Source: Methylophaga nitratireducenticrescens
GTDB taxonomy: Bacteria > Pseudomonadota > Gammaproteobacteria > Nitrosococcales > Methylophagaceae
Assembly (NCBI RefSeq): GCF_000260985.4
Contig: NC_017857.3
Location: 3,029,001 to 3,093,000, forward strand
Direction: 5' to 3'
DNA length: 64,000 bases
The notes beneath the pieces are model-generated. The model was not told where the DNA came from. It made no database searches and saw nothing but the letters and a program-made list of their open reading frames with translations. This document shows, piece by piece, positions 9,638 to 18,473 of the stretch. Numbering within the stretch: position 1 is the stretch's first letter; each line of letters opens with the position of its first letter. A program made the translations under genes and the position numbers.

Positions 9638-9903
9638 ATTTATCGACACAACAAAAACTCGAGCAGGCATTACAGCGGCTTGCTCCCATTCACCTACAGG
9701 TCATTGATGACAGCCATCTGCATGCAGGTCATGCTGGCAATACCGGTGGTGGACACTTTTCGGTATTCATTGTCAGCGACGCGTTTGCCGGTTTATCTTT
9801 GATCAAGCGCCACCGGCTGGTCTATGACGCTGCGGCAGAACTACTCCCTTCTGCTATTCATGCATTAAGCATTCAAGCTAAAACGCCTGATGAACTGAAA
9901 TAA
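9634..9903 (+). CDS. BolA family protein
   Basis: Protein of 89 residues with the BolA core: [11 protein letters not shown] followed by [13 protein letters not shown] and the basic RHRLVYDAA helix. BolA-like proteins bind monothiol glutaredoxins and act in Fe-S cluster trafficking or DNA binding. The start is TTG, overlapping the yciI stop as TTGA, so translation is probably coupled. The conserved ligand histidine in the H-x-A-G-H segment is present. Confidence 0.88.
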   Translation: MNLSTQQKLEQALQRLAPIHLQVIDDSHLHAGHAGNTGGGHFSVFIVSDAFAGLSLIKRHRLVYDAAAELLPSAIHALSIQAKTPDELK

Positions 9904-9911
9904 TTCGGGCA

Positions 9912-12083
9912 ATGGCAACGGAAAACAGTAAAGCTCAAAACCAAGCTTTTCTGGCCCAGCTGGAACGACAAAGATTACAAAAACCCTGTCAGCGCATCAT
10001 TGATTTACGCGGTAAAGTGACCGGTGAATGCCAGCCATATGATTTTGGCGGTGTCACCCACCACCTGGATGACCGTAGTTATTTAATTCTCAAGCAGCTG
10101 ATTGAACGCATGGGAGGGCATTACACCGTCGGTGTTTACGAAGCACTGATGCAGGCCGTTCGCCAATTTCAACAGCAAGCACAACAACAGCAACCTACTC
10201 CAATTGAAGACGATGGCGTATTACTTATCCGGCTGGATCAACCGGTAAGACGTCAGGCGCCACGCATGCTACTGACTTTACCGGTCATCATACAAATTGG
10301 TGAAATTAGCTACCATGCAATGACTCTGGATGTCAGCATTGACGCCATCCGTGTCAGCATGAAGCATGTCGCCGCACTGGAAAAAAATGATACTGTTAAT
10401 GCCTGTTTTGAACATTTTCCCGACGCCCATAATACCGAACCCACGCTCATAGCGTTTGACGTTACCCGGATGCATCATGAGGATCAGCGAACCTTTGCCG
10501 TATTACGCTTTCATGACTCAGTCGGTGATGACGTTCGTCAAGCGTGGCAAAACTGGTTAAGCAATCGAAATCAGCACAGTCCGGCTGAACTGAATAATGA
10601 AATTCTGAATCTGACACAAAATTGTCTGTTACGTTTATACAGCCAGCTAATGCCCAGCCTGCTCTGCTGGATGGGTGAACAGCAATCAGACAATATCACC
10701 GCGGCCCATAGCAGCACTGTCTGTGATCAGATATTCATCGACACGCCCGACTTGCTGTCGGTCGTGAAAAGAGTGCTCTCTCATATTGAAAAAAACAATT
10801 TAAATTGTGGGTTTGTGGCGCTTAACGAGGAAAAACTGGTGGTGATTGATACCAGTGAAATAGCAAGACTCAAACAATTTTGGCCATGGCCAAAAAACAC
10901 ACAATTATGGCATTTCAATGTATCAGCATTGGAAGTTGATGAAGCAATTTACCATCCGCATTTTGATATCATGGCTCAATCAGACCCGCGCATTGCCGTT
11001 GATTTTTCACGCAAAGTTTCACAATTAAAAAATCTGGTAGAAATCACTGATATTTCGGCCTGCTTGCAACAGCTGAGTAATAATGAAAAGCAAATTCATG
11101 CTGATGAAAATATCGAAAAACCGGCGGTTCTTTTCAATTTACCCCCCGTCAGTTCGCTCAAAGCATTTATTCGACGCCAGCAAAGCCGCTATACCGTGCT
11201 TACCCCCATCAATTTATTTGTAAATAGTCAGGAATATTCTTCGCAAACCAACGAGGTTTCGATTAATGGACTGTCGTTATCAGTCAATGCTGATTTGCCG
11301 GTGAAGATAGGGGCCCGAGTCACTTTGCACTTTACTCGTTGGCAAGCACAGCGCCCCCAATTAAATTTGCGCAGTGTGCCGTATGAAGTTAAGCGAGTGC
11401 AAAAGTTTGCTGAGCAAACCGAACTTGGTTTACAGCGTCTGGTGACCCAATGCCCATTTGCTGTAAATCAGTTTTTTGAAAAGGCCATTAAAGACAACCA
11501 ACAGTCATTGTCACGTCGCGAGGATGATTTATTACAAATGCAGGTCAGCCGGGTTTATCTGGATCTGCTGAGCCACACACCGCTTAGTACAGCATTATTT
11601 TTTGGGCTCGACATTCAACAAAAACGCGTTCTGCAGGCGGTTACAGGCCATTCTCAGATTTTCACTCAAACCGACAACACCTTGTGGCAGGCTATTTCTA
11701 ATTCCATCCATCGCATCACTCTACAGCTTAAAACAATTCATACTGTAAATGTGGTGACCCATGGCATGGGATTGTATTGCTATCGCTCAGAGCATCAACC
11801 CTGGCAGATCATCTGTGAGCATGAACTGCAATCAGCAGAGGCTAAAAACCTGTTGTTGCATAGACTGTTCAACTCCGAAAATTATTATGTCTTTCATTGC
11901 CAGCTGGTCAACAACAATACTGACTGGCTACACGATGAGCAGGACTTGATACGTCAAATCAATGCGTTACGAAACCAAAGCGCTCATCGCATTAAAAATC
12001 TAAGGCAGATGCTATTTTCAATATTTGCTGTGGCCTATTTAACTGATATCACTGGCTTCGTCCGCGATAGCATCGATCCTTAA
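9912..12083 (+). CDS. Large protein with two divergent PilZ-like domains
   Basis: Protein of 723 residues, mostly soluble. Two segments resemble PilZ c-di-GMP-binding domains. The first, around 112-145, has RRQAPR (R-x3-R) followed by DVSIDA, where the usual final Gly of D/N-x-S-x-x-G is Ala. The second, near 418-445, has RRQQSR followed by EVSING, where the usual D/N is Glu. Each domain thus keeps the arginine pair but departs at one point of the second motif. The rest is unrecognised. It follows the BolA-like gene by 8 bp. A c-di-GMP effector or a degenerate PilZ scaffold are both possible. Confidence 0.65.
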   Translation: MATENSKAQNQAFLAQLERQRLQKPCQRIIDLRGKVTGECQPYDFGGVTHHLDDRSYLILKQLIERMGGHYTVGVYEALMQAVRQFQQQAQQQQPTPIEDDGVLLIRLDQPVRRQAPRMLLTLPVIIQIGEISYHAMTLDVSIDAIRVSMKHVAALEKNDTVNACFEHFPDAHNTEPTLIAFDVTRMHHEDQRTFAVLRFHDSVGDDVRQAWQNWLSNRNQHSPAELNNEILNLTQNCLLRLYSQLMPSLLCWMGEQQSDNITAAHSSTVCDQIFIDTPDLLSVVKRVLSHIEKNNLNCGFVALNEEKLVVIDTSEIARLKQFWPWPKNTQLWHFNVSALEVDEAIYHPHFDIMAQSDPRIAVDFSRKVSQLKNLVEITDISACLQQLSNNEKQIHADENIEKPAVLFNLPPVSSLKAFIRRQQSRYTVLTPINLFVNSQEYSSQTNEVSINGLSLSVNADLPVKIGARVTLHFTRWQAQRPQLNLRSVPYEVKRVQKFAEQTELGLQRLVTQCPFAVNQFFEKAIKDNQQSLSRREDDLLQMQVSRVYLDLLSHTPLSTALFFGLDIQQKRVLQAVTGHSQIFTQTDNTLWQAISNSIHRITLQLKTIHTVNVVTHGMGLYCYRSEHQPWQIICEHELQSAEAKNLLLHRLFNSENYYVFHCQLVNNNTDWLHDEQDLIRQINALRNQSAHRIKNLRQMLFSIFAVAYLTDITGFVRDSIDP

Positions 12084-12109
12084 ACTAGGGTCTGAAAGAT
12101 CAACAAGCC

Positions 12110-13435
12110 CTAGGCGGCCACCATCATTTTATCGATCCACACCGAACCGCTACGGATATTACTGCGTAAGTCGACATCGTTGGCCACTGCCTGAATACCT
12201 TTGAACATATCCTGCAATTGACCGGCAATGGTGAACTCATCAATGGCGTATTGAATTTCACCGTTTTCCACCCAGAAACCCGCCGCACCTTGCGAATAAT
12301 CACCATTAACAATATTGACGCCCATGCCCATGGTTTCAGTGACAATCACTCCACGGTCCATTGCTTTAAGCATGTCCTGGAAGGACAAATCATTGCTATC
12401 AACCGTAAGATTATGTATTCCTCCAGCATTTGCGGTAGTCGTCATATTCAGACGCCGTGCTGAATAGCTGTCCAGCACATATCCCTGCAATACACCGTCG
12501 CGGATAATGTCGCGATTTTGGGTCGCCACCCCTTCCGCATCAAAAGCCGAACTGCCCAGCGCCTTAAAAAGATGTGGTTGTTCATGGATATGCATAAATG
12601 CTGGAAAAATCTGCTCACCCAGCTTATCCAGTAGAAAACTGGATTTGCGATATAAGGCACTGCCGCGAATTCCACCCACTAACTGACCGAATAATGAAGA
12701 AGCAACTTCAGCAGCAAATATGACCGGGTAATGTCCCGTTTCAATTTCCCGCGCGTTCAAACGTTTCAACGTTTTTTCAGCCGCTTTTCGACCCACCGAA
12801 ACAGCAGAAACCAGATCCTGACTATCACGGGCTACATCGTACCAATAGTCACGCTGCATCCCAGCTTCGTCACGGGCAATTAATGTACAGAACAAACTGT
12901 GACGAGAGGACTGAGTCTGACCAATAAAACCATGGCTGTTGGCGTAAATTCGTTGATCTTCATGGGAGGCAACACTGGCCCCCTCAGAATTACTGATAAG
13001 AGGGTCATATTCCCTTCCCGCCTGCTCACATTCCATTGCCAGCGCAATAGCCTGCTCCGGCGATAAATCCCATGGATAATACAAATGCAGGTCCGGAAAT
13101 GAGGTGGCCATTAATTCCGCATCGGCTAAACCAGCAAACTTATCTTCCTGAGTATGTTGGGCAATACTACATGCCATGGCCACTGTTTCGTGAATGGCTT
13201 CTGGCCTTAAGTCAGATGTACTAGCCGAAGCCTTGCTTTGCCCCAGAAACACTGTAACCCCCAGTCCGGTATCTTTATTATGCTCCAGCGTTTCAATTTC
13301 GCCTTGACGCACATTTACCGATAAACCCTGACTTTGACTGATACCCACTTCTGCAGCGGTCGCGCCCAGCTTTTTAGCCGCATCCAGCGCCTGTTGCGCT
13401 GCATCTTTTAATACTGATGCGTCAAGTATACTCAT
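12110..13435 (-). CDS. pmbA: Metalloprotease PmbA (TldE)
   Basis: Protein of 441 residues, standard length for PmbA/TldE. Features include the N-terminal AAEVGISQSQGLSVNVRQGEIETLE region, the central GHYPVIF and SSLFGQLVGGIRGSALYRKSS segment, and the C-terminal GNIRSGS-like NIRSGSVWIDKMMVAA end. With TldD, PmbA forms a cytosolic protease involved in microcin maturation and CcdA antitoxin degradation. That is of note because this window also carries ccdAB at 37945-38507. It overlaps the upstream JAMM gene by 4 bp. tldD is not in the window. Confidence 0.92.
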   Translation of the reverse strand: MSILDASVLKDAAQQALDAAKKLGATAAEVGISQSQGLSVNVRQGEIETLEHNKDTGLGVTVFLGQSKASASTSDLRPEAIHETVAMACSIAQHTQEDKFAGLADAELMATSFPDLHLYYPWDLSPEQAIALAMECEQAGREYDPLISNSEGASVASHEDQRIYANSHGFIGQTQSSRHSLFCTLIARDEAGMQRDYWYDVARDSQDLVSAVSVGRKAAEKTLKRLNAREIETGHYPVIFAAEVASSLFGQLVGGIRGSALYRKSSFLLDKLGEQIFPAFMHIHEQPHLFKALGSSAFDAEGVATQNRDIIRDGVLQGYVLDSYSARRLNMTTTANAGGIHNLTVDSNDLSFQDMLKAMDRGVIVTETMGMGVNIVNGDYSQGAAGFWVENGEIQYAIDEFTIAGQLQDMFKGIQAVANDVDLRSNIRSGSVWIDKMMVAA

Positions 13436-13842
13436 ATGATTAAATTTACCTCTTCAATGTTCAACCCATCTTTTTGAAATCCCCGCATTTCCAGCACACC
13501 TTGGGTATTCAATGAAATAATCAGATACAAAGCCTGTGGATAATCGGCGACATCCTCATCAATAACCGAGGGTAAAGCGGGTGCATCAGGATGGGAATGA
13601 TAAATAGCGAATAATTCCTGATTACGTTCTTTCATTTCTTTCAAAGCCGCCAGCTGTTCACTGGCACTCAGTGCAAATAGCACACTGGCATCCGTTTTAA
13701 CGTTATCAATGGGATAACAAATACAGCGCTGTCCATGACGACCTATTAAACCGGAAATTTCCTGATTGGGTGAAAGTTGTGCCTGGTGCAATAGCTCATT
13801 CACCAATTCTCGAGGTAAACGTATCGTCGTTTTCACTGTCAT
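13432..13842 (-). CDS. JAMM/MPN+ metallopeptidase (M67 family)
   Basis: Protein of 136 residues with a complete JAMM zinc motif: upstream glutamate E28 (QEISGL), then H82-S-H84, seven residues, S92 and D95. In bacteria, such proteins remove C-terminal extensions from sulfur-carrier or ubiquitin-like proteins, and they often sit beside E1-like adenylating enzymes. Here the next gene upstream is moeB, ending one base before this start. No ubiquitin-like or MoaD/ThiS carrier gene is adjacent, so its substrate is unknown. Confidence 0.85.
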   Translation of the reverse strand: MTVKTTIRLPRELVNELLHQAQLSPNQEISGLIGRHGQRCICYPIDNVKTDASVLFALSASEQLAALKEMKERNQELFAIYHSHPDAPALPSVIDEDVADYPQALYLIISLNTQGVLEMRGFQKDGLNIEEVNLII

Positions 13843-14601
13843 TTAGCGATTCTCATTATCGTGGCATACCGGACAGGCCGGATCCTGTTTTAACGTCATT
13901 TCTCTTAGCTGCATTGACAGGGCATCCACCATTAACAATCGACCATTGAGAGAAGTCCCTGTATCAGCGAGCAATTTAAGCGTTTCAATTGCTTGTATGG
14001 ATCCCATCATGCCCAGTAATGGTGAAAGCACACCACTTTCAGCACAGCTTTGCTGGATATCTCCACCTTTATCATCATATAAACAACGATAACAAGGTGC
14101 GTCAGCTTGTCGGGCATCATAAACTGAAACCTGACCTTCCCAACGAATGGCTGCAGCTGAAACCAAAGGCGTTCTGGTTTTTTTGCTCACCCGGTTGAGC
14201 AAAAAACGACTACTGAAATTATCGGTGCAATCAACGATGACATCCGCATGAACTGCCTGCTCGGACAGTTCAGCTTCGTTCAAGCGATAATCGATCGCTT
14301 CAACCTTAATGGTGTCATTCAAACTTTGTAAAGTTGTCACGGCTGAATGCGTTTTGGTTTGACCAACAGATGCCTGTCTATGCACGATTTGCCGTTGCAA
14401 ATTGGTCAGTTCAACAATATCATCATCCACCAATACCAGATGCCCAACACCAGCAGCAGCCAGATACAACGCGACAGGCGAACCCAGTCCACCCAAACCA
14501 ATGATCAACACGCGGCTTTGCAAGACGCGTTGTTGGCCAGCGATATCAAAATTGGGCAAGAGTATATGGCGACTGTAACGCAGTAATTGTTCATCATTCA
14601 T
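13843..14601 (-). CDS. moeB: E1-like adenylyltransferase MoeB/ThiF/HesA family
   Basis: Protein of 252 residues, typical for MoeB. The ATP-binding GLGGLG motif (35-40) lies in VLIIGLGGLGSPVALYLA, followed by DDDIVELTNLQRQ. The CTDNFSSR segment and two zinc Cys pairs (CYRC and CPVC near the C-terminus) complete the signature. It adenylates the C-terminal Gly of a sulfur carrier such as MoaD or ThiS. It sits between prmC and the JAMM gene in a minus-strand operon. Which carrier it serves is not evident. Confidence 0.88.
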   Translation of the reverse strand: MNDEQLLRYSRHILLPNFDIAGQQRVLQSRVLIIGLGGLGSPVALYLAAAGVGHLVLVDDDIVELTNLQRQIVHRQASVGQTKTHSAVTTLQSLNDTIKVEAIDYRLNEAELSEQAVHADVIVDCTDNFSSRFLLNRVSKKTRTPLVSAAAIRWEGQVSVYDARQADAPCYRCLYDDKGGDIQQSCAESGVLSPLLGMMGSIQAIETLKLLADTGTSLNGRLLMVDALSMQLREMTLKQDPACPVCHDNENR

Positions 14602-14612
14602 CTTGCATTATG

Positions 14613-15461
14613 TTACCTTAATTCGAAGCTTGCAGAGCGTTTGCCAATAACCACTCGATCCCGTCGTCCATAATCCTGAAAAGCTTGGACCTCTGTAAAT
14701 CCAGATTGCTCAAACAATCGTTGTACTGCGAGAGACTGCTCATAACCATGCTCAACAATCAACCAGCCGTTGGATTTTAACACCAACGCCGATTGACGAA
14801 CCAGTTGCCGGATATCATCCAGTCCATCCTTGCCGGAGGCCAGCGCTGTAATAGGCTCAAAACGTAAATCACCAAGGGTTAAATGCGGATCATCTGAAGG
14901 TATGTAGGGTGGGTTGGACACAATGATATCCAAACTCCCGGGCTGCATAGCTTCCAGCCATCGGCCACGAAAGAAAAGCAACGGCAATTGATTATCCTCA
15001 GCATTCTGTTTAGCTATTTTCAATGCATTGAACGAGTAATCCATTGCCAATATCCAGATATCTTTGCGTTCAGATCTAATTGACAACGCAATTGCTCCGC
15101 TGCCGGTACCAAGGTCAGCAACACGCATTCCCGGCTGAACTTTTTCCAGTGCCAACGACACCAGTAATTCCGTGTCGGGTCTTGGGATGAGCGTATGCTG
15201 ATTAACACCAATATCCAATGACCAGAAGCCGCGAGATCCCGTTAAATGGGCAATCGGGATACCTTGTCGACGCTGTTCGATCAATGACACAAATTGTTGC
15301 TGCTGTTGGGCGGTTAACTGTTGTTCTGGATAGCCAATCAACCGTGATGGCGAACATTGCAATACATGGCATAACAGGCTGTCACTATCGGATCGCAGCG
15401 TTGGACTCGTGACCAGTTGCAATCTTGCCCATTGCAAAGCCTCCTGAAGCGTCATCGTCAT
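14613..15461 (-). CDS. prmC: Peptide chain release factor N5-glutamine methyltransferase PrmC
   Basis: Protein of 282 residues that methylates the GGQ glutamine of RF1 and RF2 using S-adenosylmethionine. The AdoMet-binding motif VADLGTGSGAIALSI and the catalytic NPPYIPSDD motif are intact, preceded by IPRPDTELLV. Length is normal. It is part of the minus-strand run from rsmE to pmbA, between the response-regulator gene and moeB. Presence next to prfA is common elsewhere but prfA is not in this window. Confidence 0.94.
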   Translation of the reverse strand: MTMTLQEALQWARLQLVTSPTLRSDSDSLLCHVLQCSPSRLIGYPEQQLTAQQQQQFVSLIEQRRQGIPIAHLTGSRGFWSLDIGVNQHTLIPRPDTELLVSLALEKVQPGMRVADLGTGSGAIALSIRSERKDIWILAMDYSFNALKIAKQNAEDNQLPLLFFRGRWLEAMQPGSLDIIVSNPPYIPSDDPHLTLGDLRFEPITALASGKDGLDDIRQLVRQSALVLKSNGWLIVEHGYEQSLAVQRLFEQSGFTEVQAFQDYGRRDRVVIGKRSASFELR

Positions 15462-15475
15462 GCTAATTCATCAAA

Positions 15476-16522
15476 TCAGAATAAATTGATTTGTAATAGC
15501 GCAAAGACACCAACCGCCAGCGCGATCATTAATAATGCATTGGTCATACGCTGTCGCTTAATCAGCTGATTTTGCTGTAATTGCAGTTGTGCCAGTTCCT
15601 GCTGCAAGGTTTCGGTCATGGGATCAGCTGCGTCAGGCATTGCGGACAGCTGATCGGCTATTGCTGTTTCAATTCTGGGCTGCAGTGCCGTCAACAGTTG
15701 TTGTTCAATCGTTTGCTGCTGACTGGCCAACCAGCGCTCAGTTTGTGCCGTTACTTGCTGTTGCCAGTGATTGGACTGATTCAGGTTTTGCATGACTGTT
15801 TCGGCGGCATCAGCGGCTTTTTCCAACAATACTGTCTGCATTTGTTCCGTTTGCGTGTTGAGTTGATGCTGAACCTTTTCCTGCACTGCACCACTTATCT
15901 GCTGACTTATCTCCGCAGACAGGCTTGCCGCTAATCCATCCAGTTTTTCATCAATCAACTGCCGTGCGATATTTTCTGCAATCTGCTGGCTACGTTGCTC
16001 CGTCTGCTGTTGAGCTTGTTGTAACCAGCCTGGTAATAACTGTTGCTCAACCTCTGCGGTAATTTCCTCTACGGACGGAATGGAAGGAATTTCAACAGGC
16101 GATAACGGCTCAGCTACGGATGGTTGTGTTTCTTCTGTGGCCACTGAAGGTGCCGATAAGGCAGCTAAAATCGATTGTAACTGTTGGGCTTCAGGTGGTT
16201 TGGACAATAAAGCCAATACACCACTGTCGTGCGCAGACAGTTTATCCGCTTCACTGTCATTACTGGTGCAAAGTACCACCGGAATGGATTGCCACCGAGA
16301 ATCGTTTTTTATCTGACGGGTTGCGGTCAGACCGTCCATGCCAGGCATCATCAAATCCATAAAAATGATTAACGGCGTTTGTTCACTGGTTTCCAGCCAG
16401 GACAGGGCTTCATCAGCACTACCCTGCTCAACTACTGAAAATCCAGAAGATTGCAGCAGTTTGCAAAGCATCATGCGGGCAACACGAGAATCATCAACGA
16501 CTAATGCAAGTTTGGTGGCCAT
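15476..16522 (-). CDS. Response regulator with Gln-rich coiled coil and C-terminal membrane anchor
   Basis: The start at 16522 (MATKLALVVDDS) is chosen because an AGAGGTAGAAGG ribosome site precedes it; the in-frame extension upstream looks non-coding. The product has 348 residues. A full receiver domain occupies residues 1-120, with acidic pair D10/D11, phospho-acceptor D56 in FMDLMMPG, T86 and K108. A Pro-rich linker follows, then a long Gln-rich amphipathic coiled coil, and a single C-terminal hydrophobic span (about 328-346). No DNA-binding or enzymatic output domain is seen. The output mechanism is unknown, possibly membrane tethering. Confidence 0.8.
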   Translation of the reverse strand: MATKLALVVDDSRVARMMLCKLLQSSGFSVVEQGSADEALSWLETSEQTPLIIFMDLMMPGMDGLTATRQIKNDSRWQSIPVVLCTSNDSEADKLSAHDSGVLALLSKPPEAQQLQSILAALSAPSVATEETQPSVAEPLSPVEIPSIPSVEEITAEVEQQLLPGWLQQAQQQTEQRSQQIAENIARQLIDEKLDGLAASLSAEISQQISGAVQEKVQHQLNTQTEQMQTVLLEKAADAAETVMQNLNQSNHWQQQVTAQTERWLASQQQTIEQQLLTALQPRIETAIADQLSAMPDAADPMTETLQQELAQLQLQQNQLIKRQRMTNALLMIALAVGVFALLQINLF

Positions 16523-16541
16523 ACCTTCTACCTCTGATGAC

Positions 16542-16853
16542 TTAACTGTAACGGTGTGGATCCAGTTGGATGGTCTTGACGCGTTTACCCAACATGACGA
16601 TTTCACCACGATAACGTTGTTGCATATCACTGGCAAACTCAAAAAAATAGGTACGCTCTAATTGCACTCTGCCGGTCGCACCTCGTTTGAGACGGATTTT
16701 TTGCCAGGCCACGGTATCGTTGAGAAAACTCACCCCCATCGACTGACAATATTGACTGGCAACCTTGCTGGCATGTTCCGCTACTCCCCGGCTGTCCCAC
16801 CATATCCAGCCTATGACCGCCAGAATCAGTAACACAATGGTACTATCATTCAC
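16542..16853 (-). CDS. DUF3301 domain-containing small membrane protein
   Basis: Protein of 103 residues with one N-terminal transmembrane helix (about 5-20, IVLLILAVIGWIWWDS). A soluble domain follows with GVSFLNDTVAWQKIRLKR and YFFEFASD, matching DUF3301 as I recall it. It overlaps rsmE by 4 bp upstream, so it is translationally coupled. Function is unknown. Orientation is probably with a cytoplasmic C-terminal domain, but this is inferred. Confidence 0.82.
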   Translation of the reverse strand: MNDSTIVLLILAVIGWIWWDSRGVAEHASKVASQYCQSMGVSFLNDTVAWQKIRLKRGATGRVQLERTYFFEFASDMQQRYRGEIVMLGKRVKTIQLDPHRYS

Positions 16854-17578
16854 GCGATATCTCCCCAGCCAGCCTGCACCATCGCTAATGCTGCTGCAGA
16901 AGCGGTTTCAGTTCTCAATATTCTCGGCCCTAATGTGATACCAGTGAAACCCGCATCATTTGCCCGTTGTACCTCTGTTTCACTCAGGCCACCTTCGGGG
17001 CCAATCAGCAAAGCGATCTGCTGGGCTTTTTTTACACTGGAAAAACTTTTTATCGCCTCTGGATCCAGCACCAGTTTGCAGGCATCGTTCACGTTTCCAA
17101 AAGCTGAATCTATCGAAGCGATGGGCAATAACTCAGGCAAATAACTTCTGCCGCTTTGCTCACAGGCACTGATAATCACTCCTTGCCAATGATTTATTCT
17201 TTTTTCGGCACGATCCCCGGAAAGTTGCACATTACAACGCTCGGTCACCACCGGCATAATACGTTTCACGCCAAGCTCAACCGCTTTCTGTATGGCGTAA
17301 TCCATCCGTTCGCCTCTTGAAATACCCTGCATCAACAGAATATCCAATGGAGACTCATTATCTGTGTGTATTTGCTGTTGCAGGCTGACGGTGGCCTGAC
17401 GCTTATCAACCTGCTCCAGCTGAGCCTGATATTCCAGGCCTTGCCCATCAAATAAATTCAATAAAGCACCAGGCTTCATGCGAAGCACCTGCACGGCATG
17501 GCGGAAAACCTCATCTGGCAACTGCATTGGTGAATTGGCAGGCACTAGAGACGCGCAATAAAAACGGGAAACACGCAT
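16850..17578 (-). CDS. rsmE: 16S rRNA (uracil1498-N3)-methyltransferase RsmE
   Basis: SPOUT-fold methyltransferase. Starting at the ATG at 17578 the product has 242 residues; a TTG two codons upstream is possible but unnecessary. The N-terminal PUA-like domain has RVSRFYC and LFDGQG. The C-terminal knot carries IGPEGGLSETE and LGPRILRTETA, which bind AdoMet. It methylates N3 of U1498 in the small-subunit rRNA. It is the first gene of the minus-strand operon that continues to DUF3301 and the response regulator. Confidence 0.94.
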   Translation of the reverse strand: MRVSRFYCASLVPANSPMQLPDEVFRHAVQVLRMKPGALLNLFDGQGLEYQAQLEQVDKRQATVSLQQQIHTDNESPLDILLMQGISRGERMDYAIQKAVELGVKRIMPVVTERCNVQLSGDRAEKRINHWQGVIISACEQSGRSYLPELLPIASIDSAFGNVNDACKLVLDPEAIKSFSSVKKAQQIALLIGPEGGLSETEVQRANDAGFTGITLGPRILRTETASAAALAMVQAGWGDIA

Positions 17579-17672
17579 AAACAAGCTTCAACTGACAAAA
17601 TGAATCAGCAGTTTACAGACTGCATCACAGAGTTTGAATAATAAACCGTAAATGGCTGATATACTTTTTGCC

Positions 17673-18473
17673 ATGGATACCGACCTCGCCAAACTTCAAA
17701 ATTGCCTGACTGACACGGTTCAGCAGCATTTAATGCCATTATTCAATACTGTCAGCCGTCAATATAAACATGATGGCAGCGTGGTCACCGTTGCTGACAA
17801 ATTGATGCAGCAGACCATCACCGAGGTTTTGCAGCGGGATTTTCCGGATATCAAATTACTGGGCGAGGAAATGACTGCCCTTGAACAAGCTGAATTACTC
17901 GGCAGTAATGACGCACTTTGGTGCCTCGATCCAATAGACGGAACCAGTAATTTTGCCGCCGGCATGCCCTTCTTTTCCATTTCCCTTGCCCTTATTGAAA
18001 AGGGCGAAGTAACGCTTGGATTGGTTTATGACCCGGTAATGAATGAGTGTTTTGCCGCGAAAAAAGGTGCAGGGGCATGGCTTAACGGTCAGCGATTAAA
18101 AGCTGAAATTTCCGGACTTGCACTTAATCAGACCCTGGCCATCATAGATTTCAAACGTTTACCCATATCCCTCTCTAAACGACTGGTTGAAGAAAAACCC
18201 TATGGTTCACAACGCAGTCTGGGCTCAATTGCCTTGGAGCTTTGTTGGCTGGCTGCGGGACGAGCTCAATTGTATCTGCATGGACGGCAGCAGATTTGGG
18301 ATTATGCTGCAGCACAGCTGGTTATTCAGGAAGCTGGCGCATTTGCCTGTACTTTGGATAATGAGCCGGTGTTCAGCCGCAACTTAACTCCCCGTTCAAC
18401 CTGTGCTGCCAGCGATGAAAACCTGTTTGCCGCATGGCGTGATTATCTGCATGTGCCACGCTGTGATGGCTGA
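17673..18473 (+). CDS. Inositol monophosphatase family protein
   Basis: Protein of about 266 residues from the ATG at 17673; an in-frame ATG at 17652 would add seven residues. Metal-dependent phosphatase signatures are present: KLLGEE, LDPIDGTSNF and the C-terminal WDYAAAQLV. Family members hydrolyse inositol phosphate, 3'-phosphoadenosine nucleotides or related sugar phosphates, and SuhB also affects rRNA transcription. The gene is divergent from rsmE and its 3' end overlaps pgeF by 8 bp. The substrate cannot be inferred. Confidence 0.87.
   Translation: MDTDLAKLQNCLTDTVQQHLMPLFNTVSRQYKHDGSVVTVADKLMQQTITEVLQRDFPDIKLLGEEMTALEQAELLGSNDALWCLDPIDGTSNFAAGMPFFSISLALIEKGEVTLGLVYDPVMNECFAAKKGAGAWLNGQRLKAEISGLALNQTLAIIDFKRLPISLSKRLVEEKPYGSQRSLGSIALELCWLAAGRAQLYLHGRQQIWDYAAAQLVIQEAGAFACTLDNEPVFSRNLTPRSTCAASDENLFAAWRDYLHVPRCDG

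Noticed and set aside
12086-12113. Terminator hairpin CTAGGG...CCCTAG after the PilZ gene
   Set aside because: Six-base stem with a long loop and no T-tract; too weak to call.
15476-16642. Longer form of the response regulator starting at 16642
   Set aside because: The extra 40 residues overlap the DUF3301 gene, lack a ribosome site and precede a clear site and conserved receiver start at 16522.
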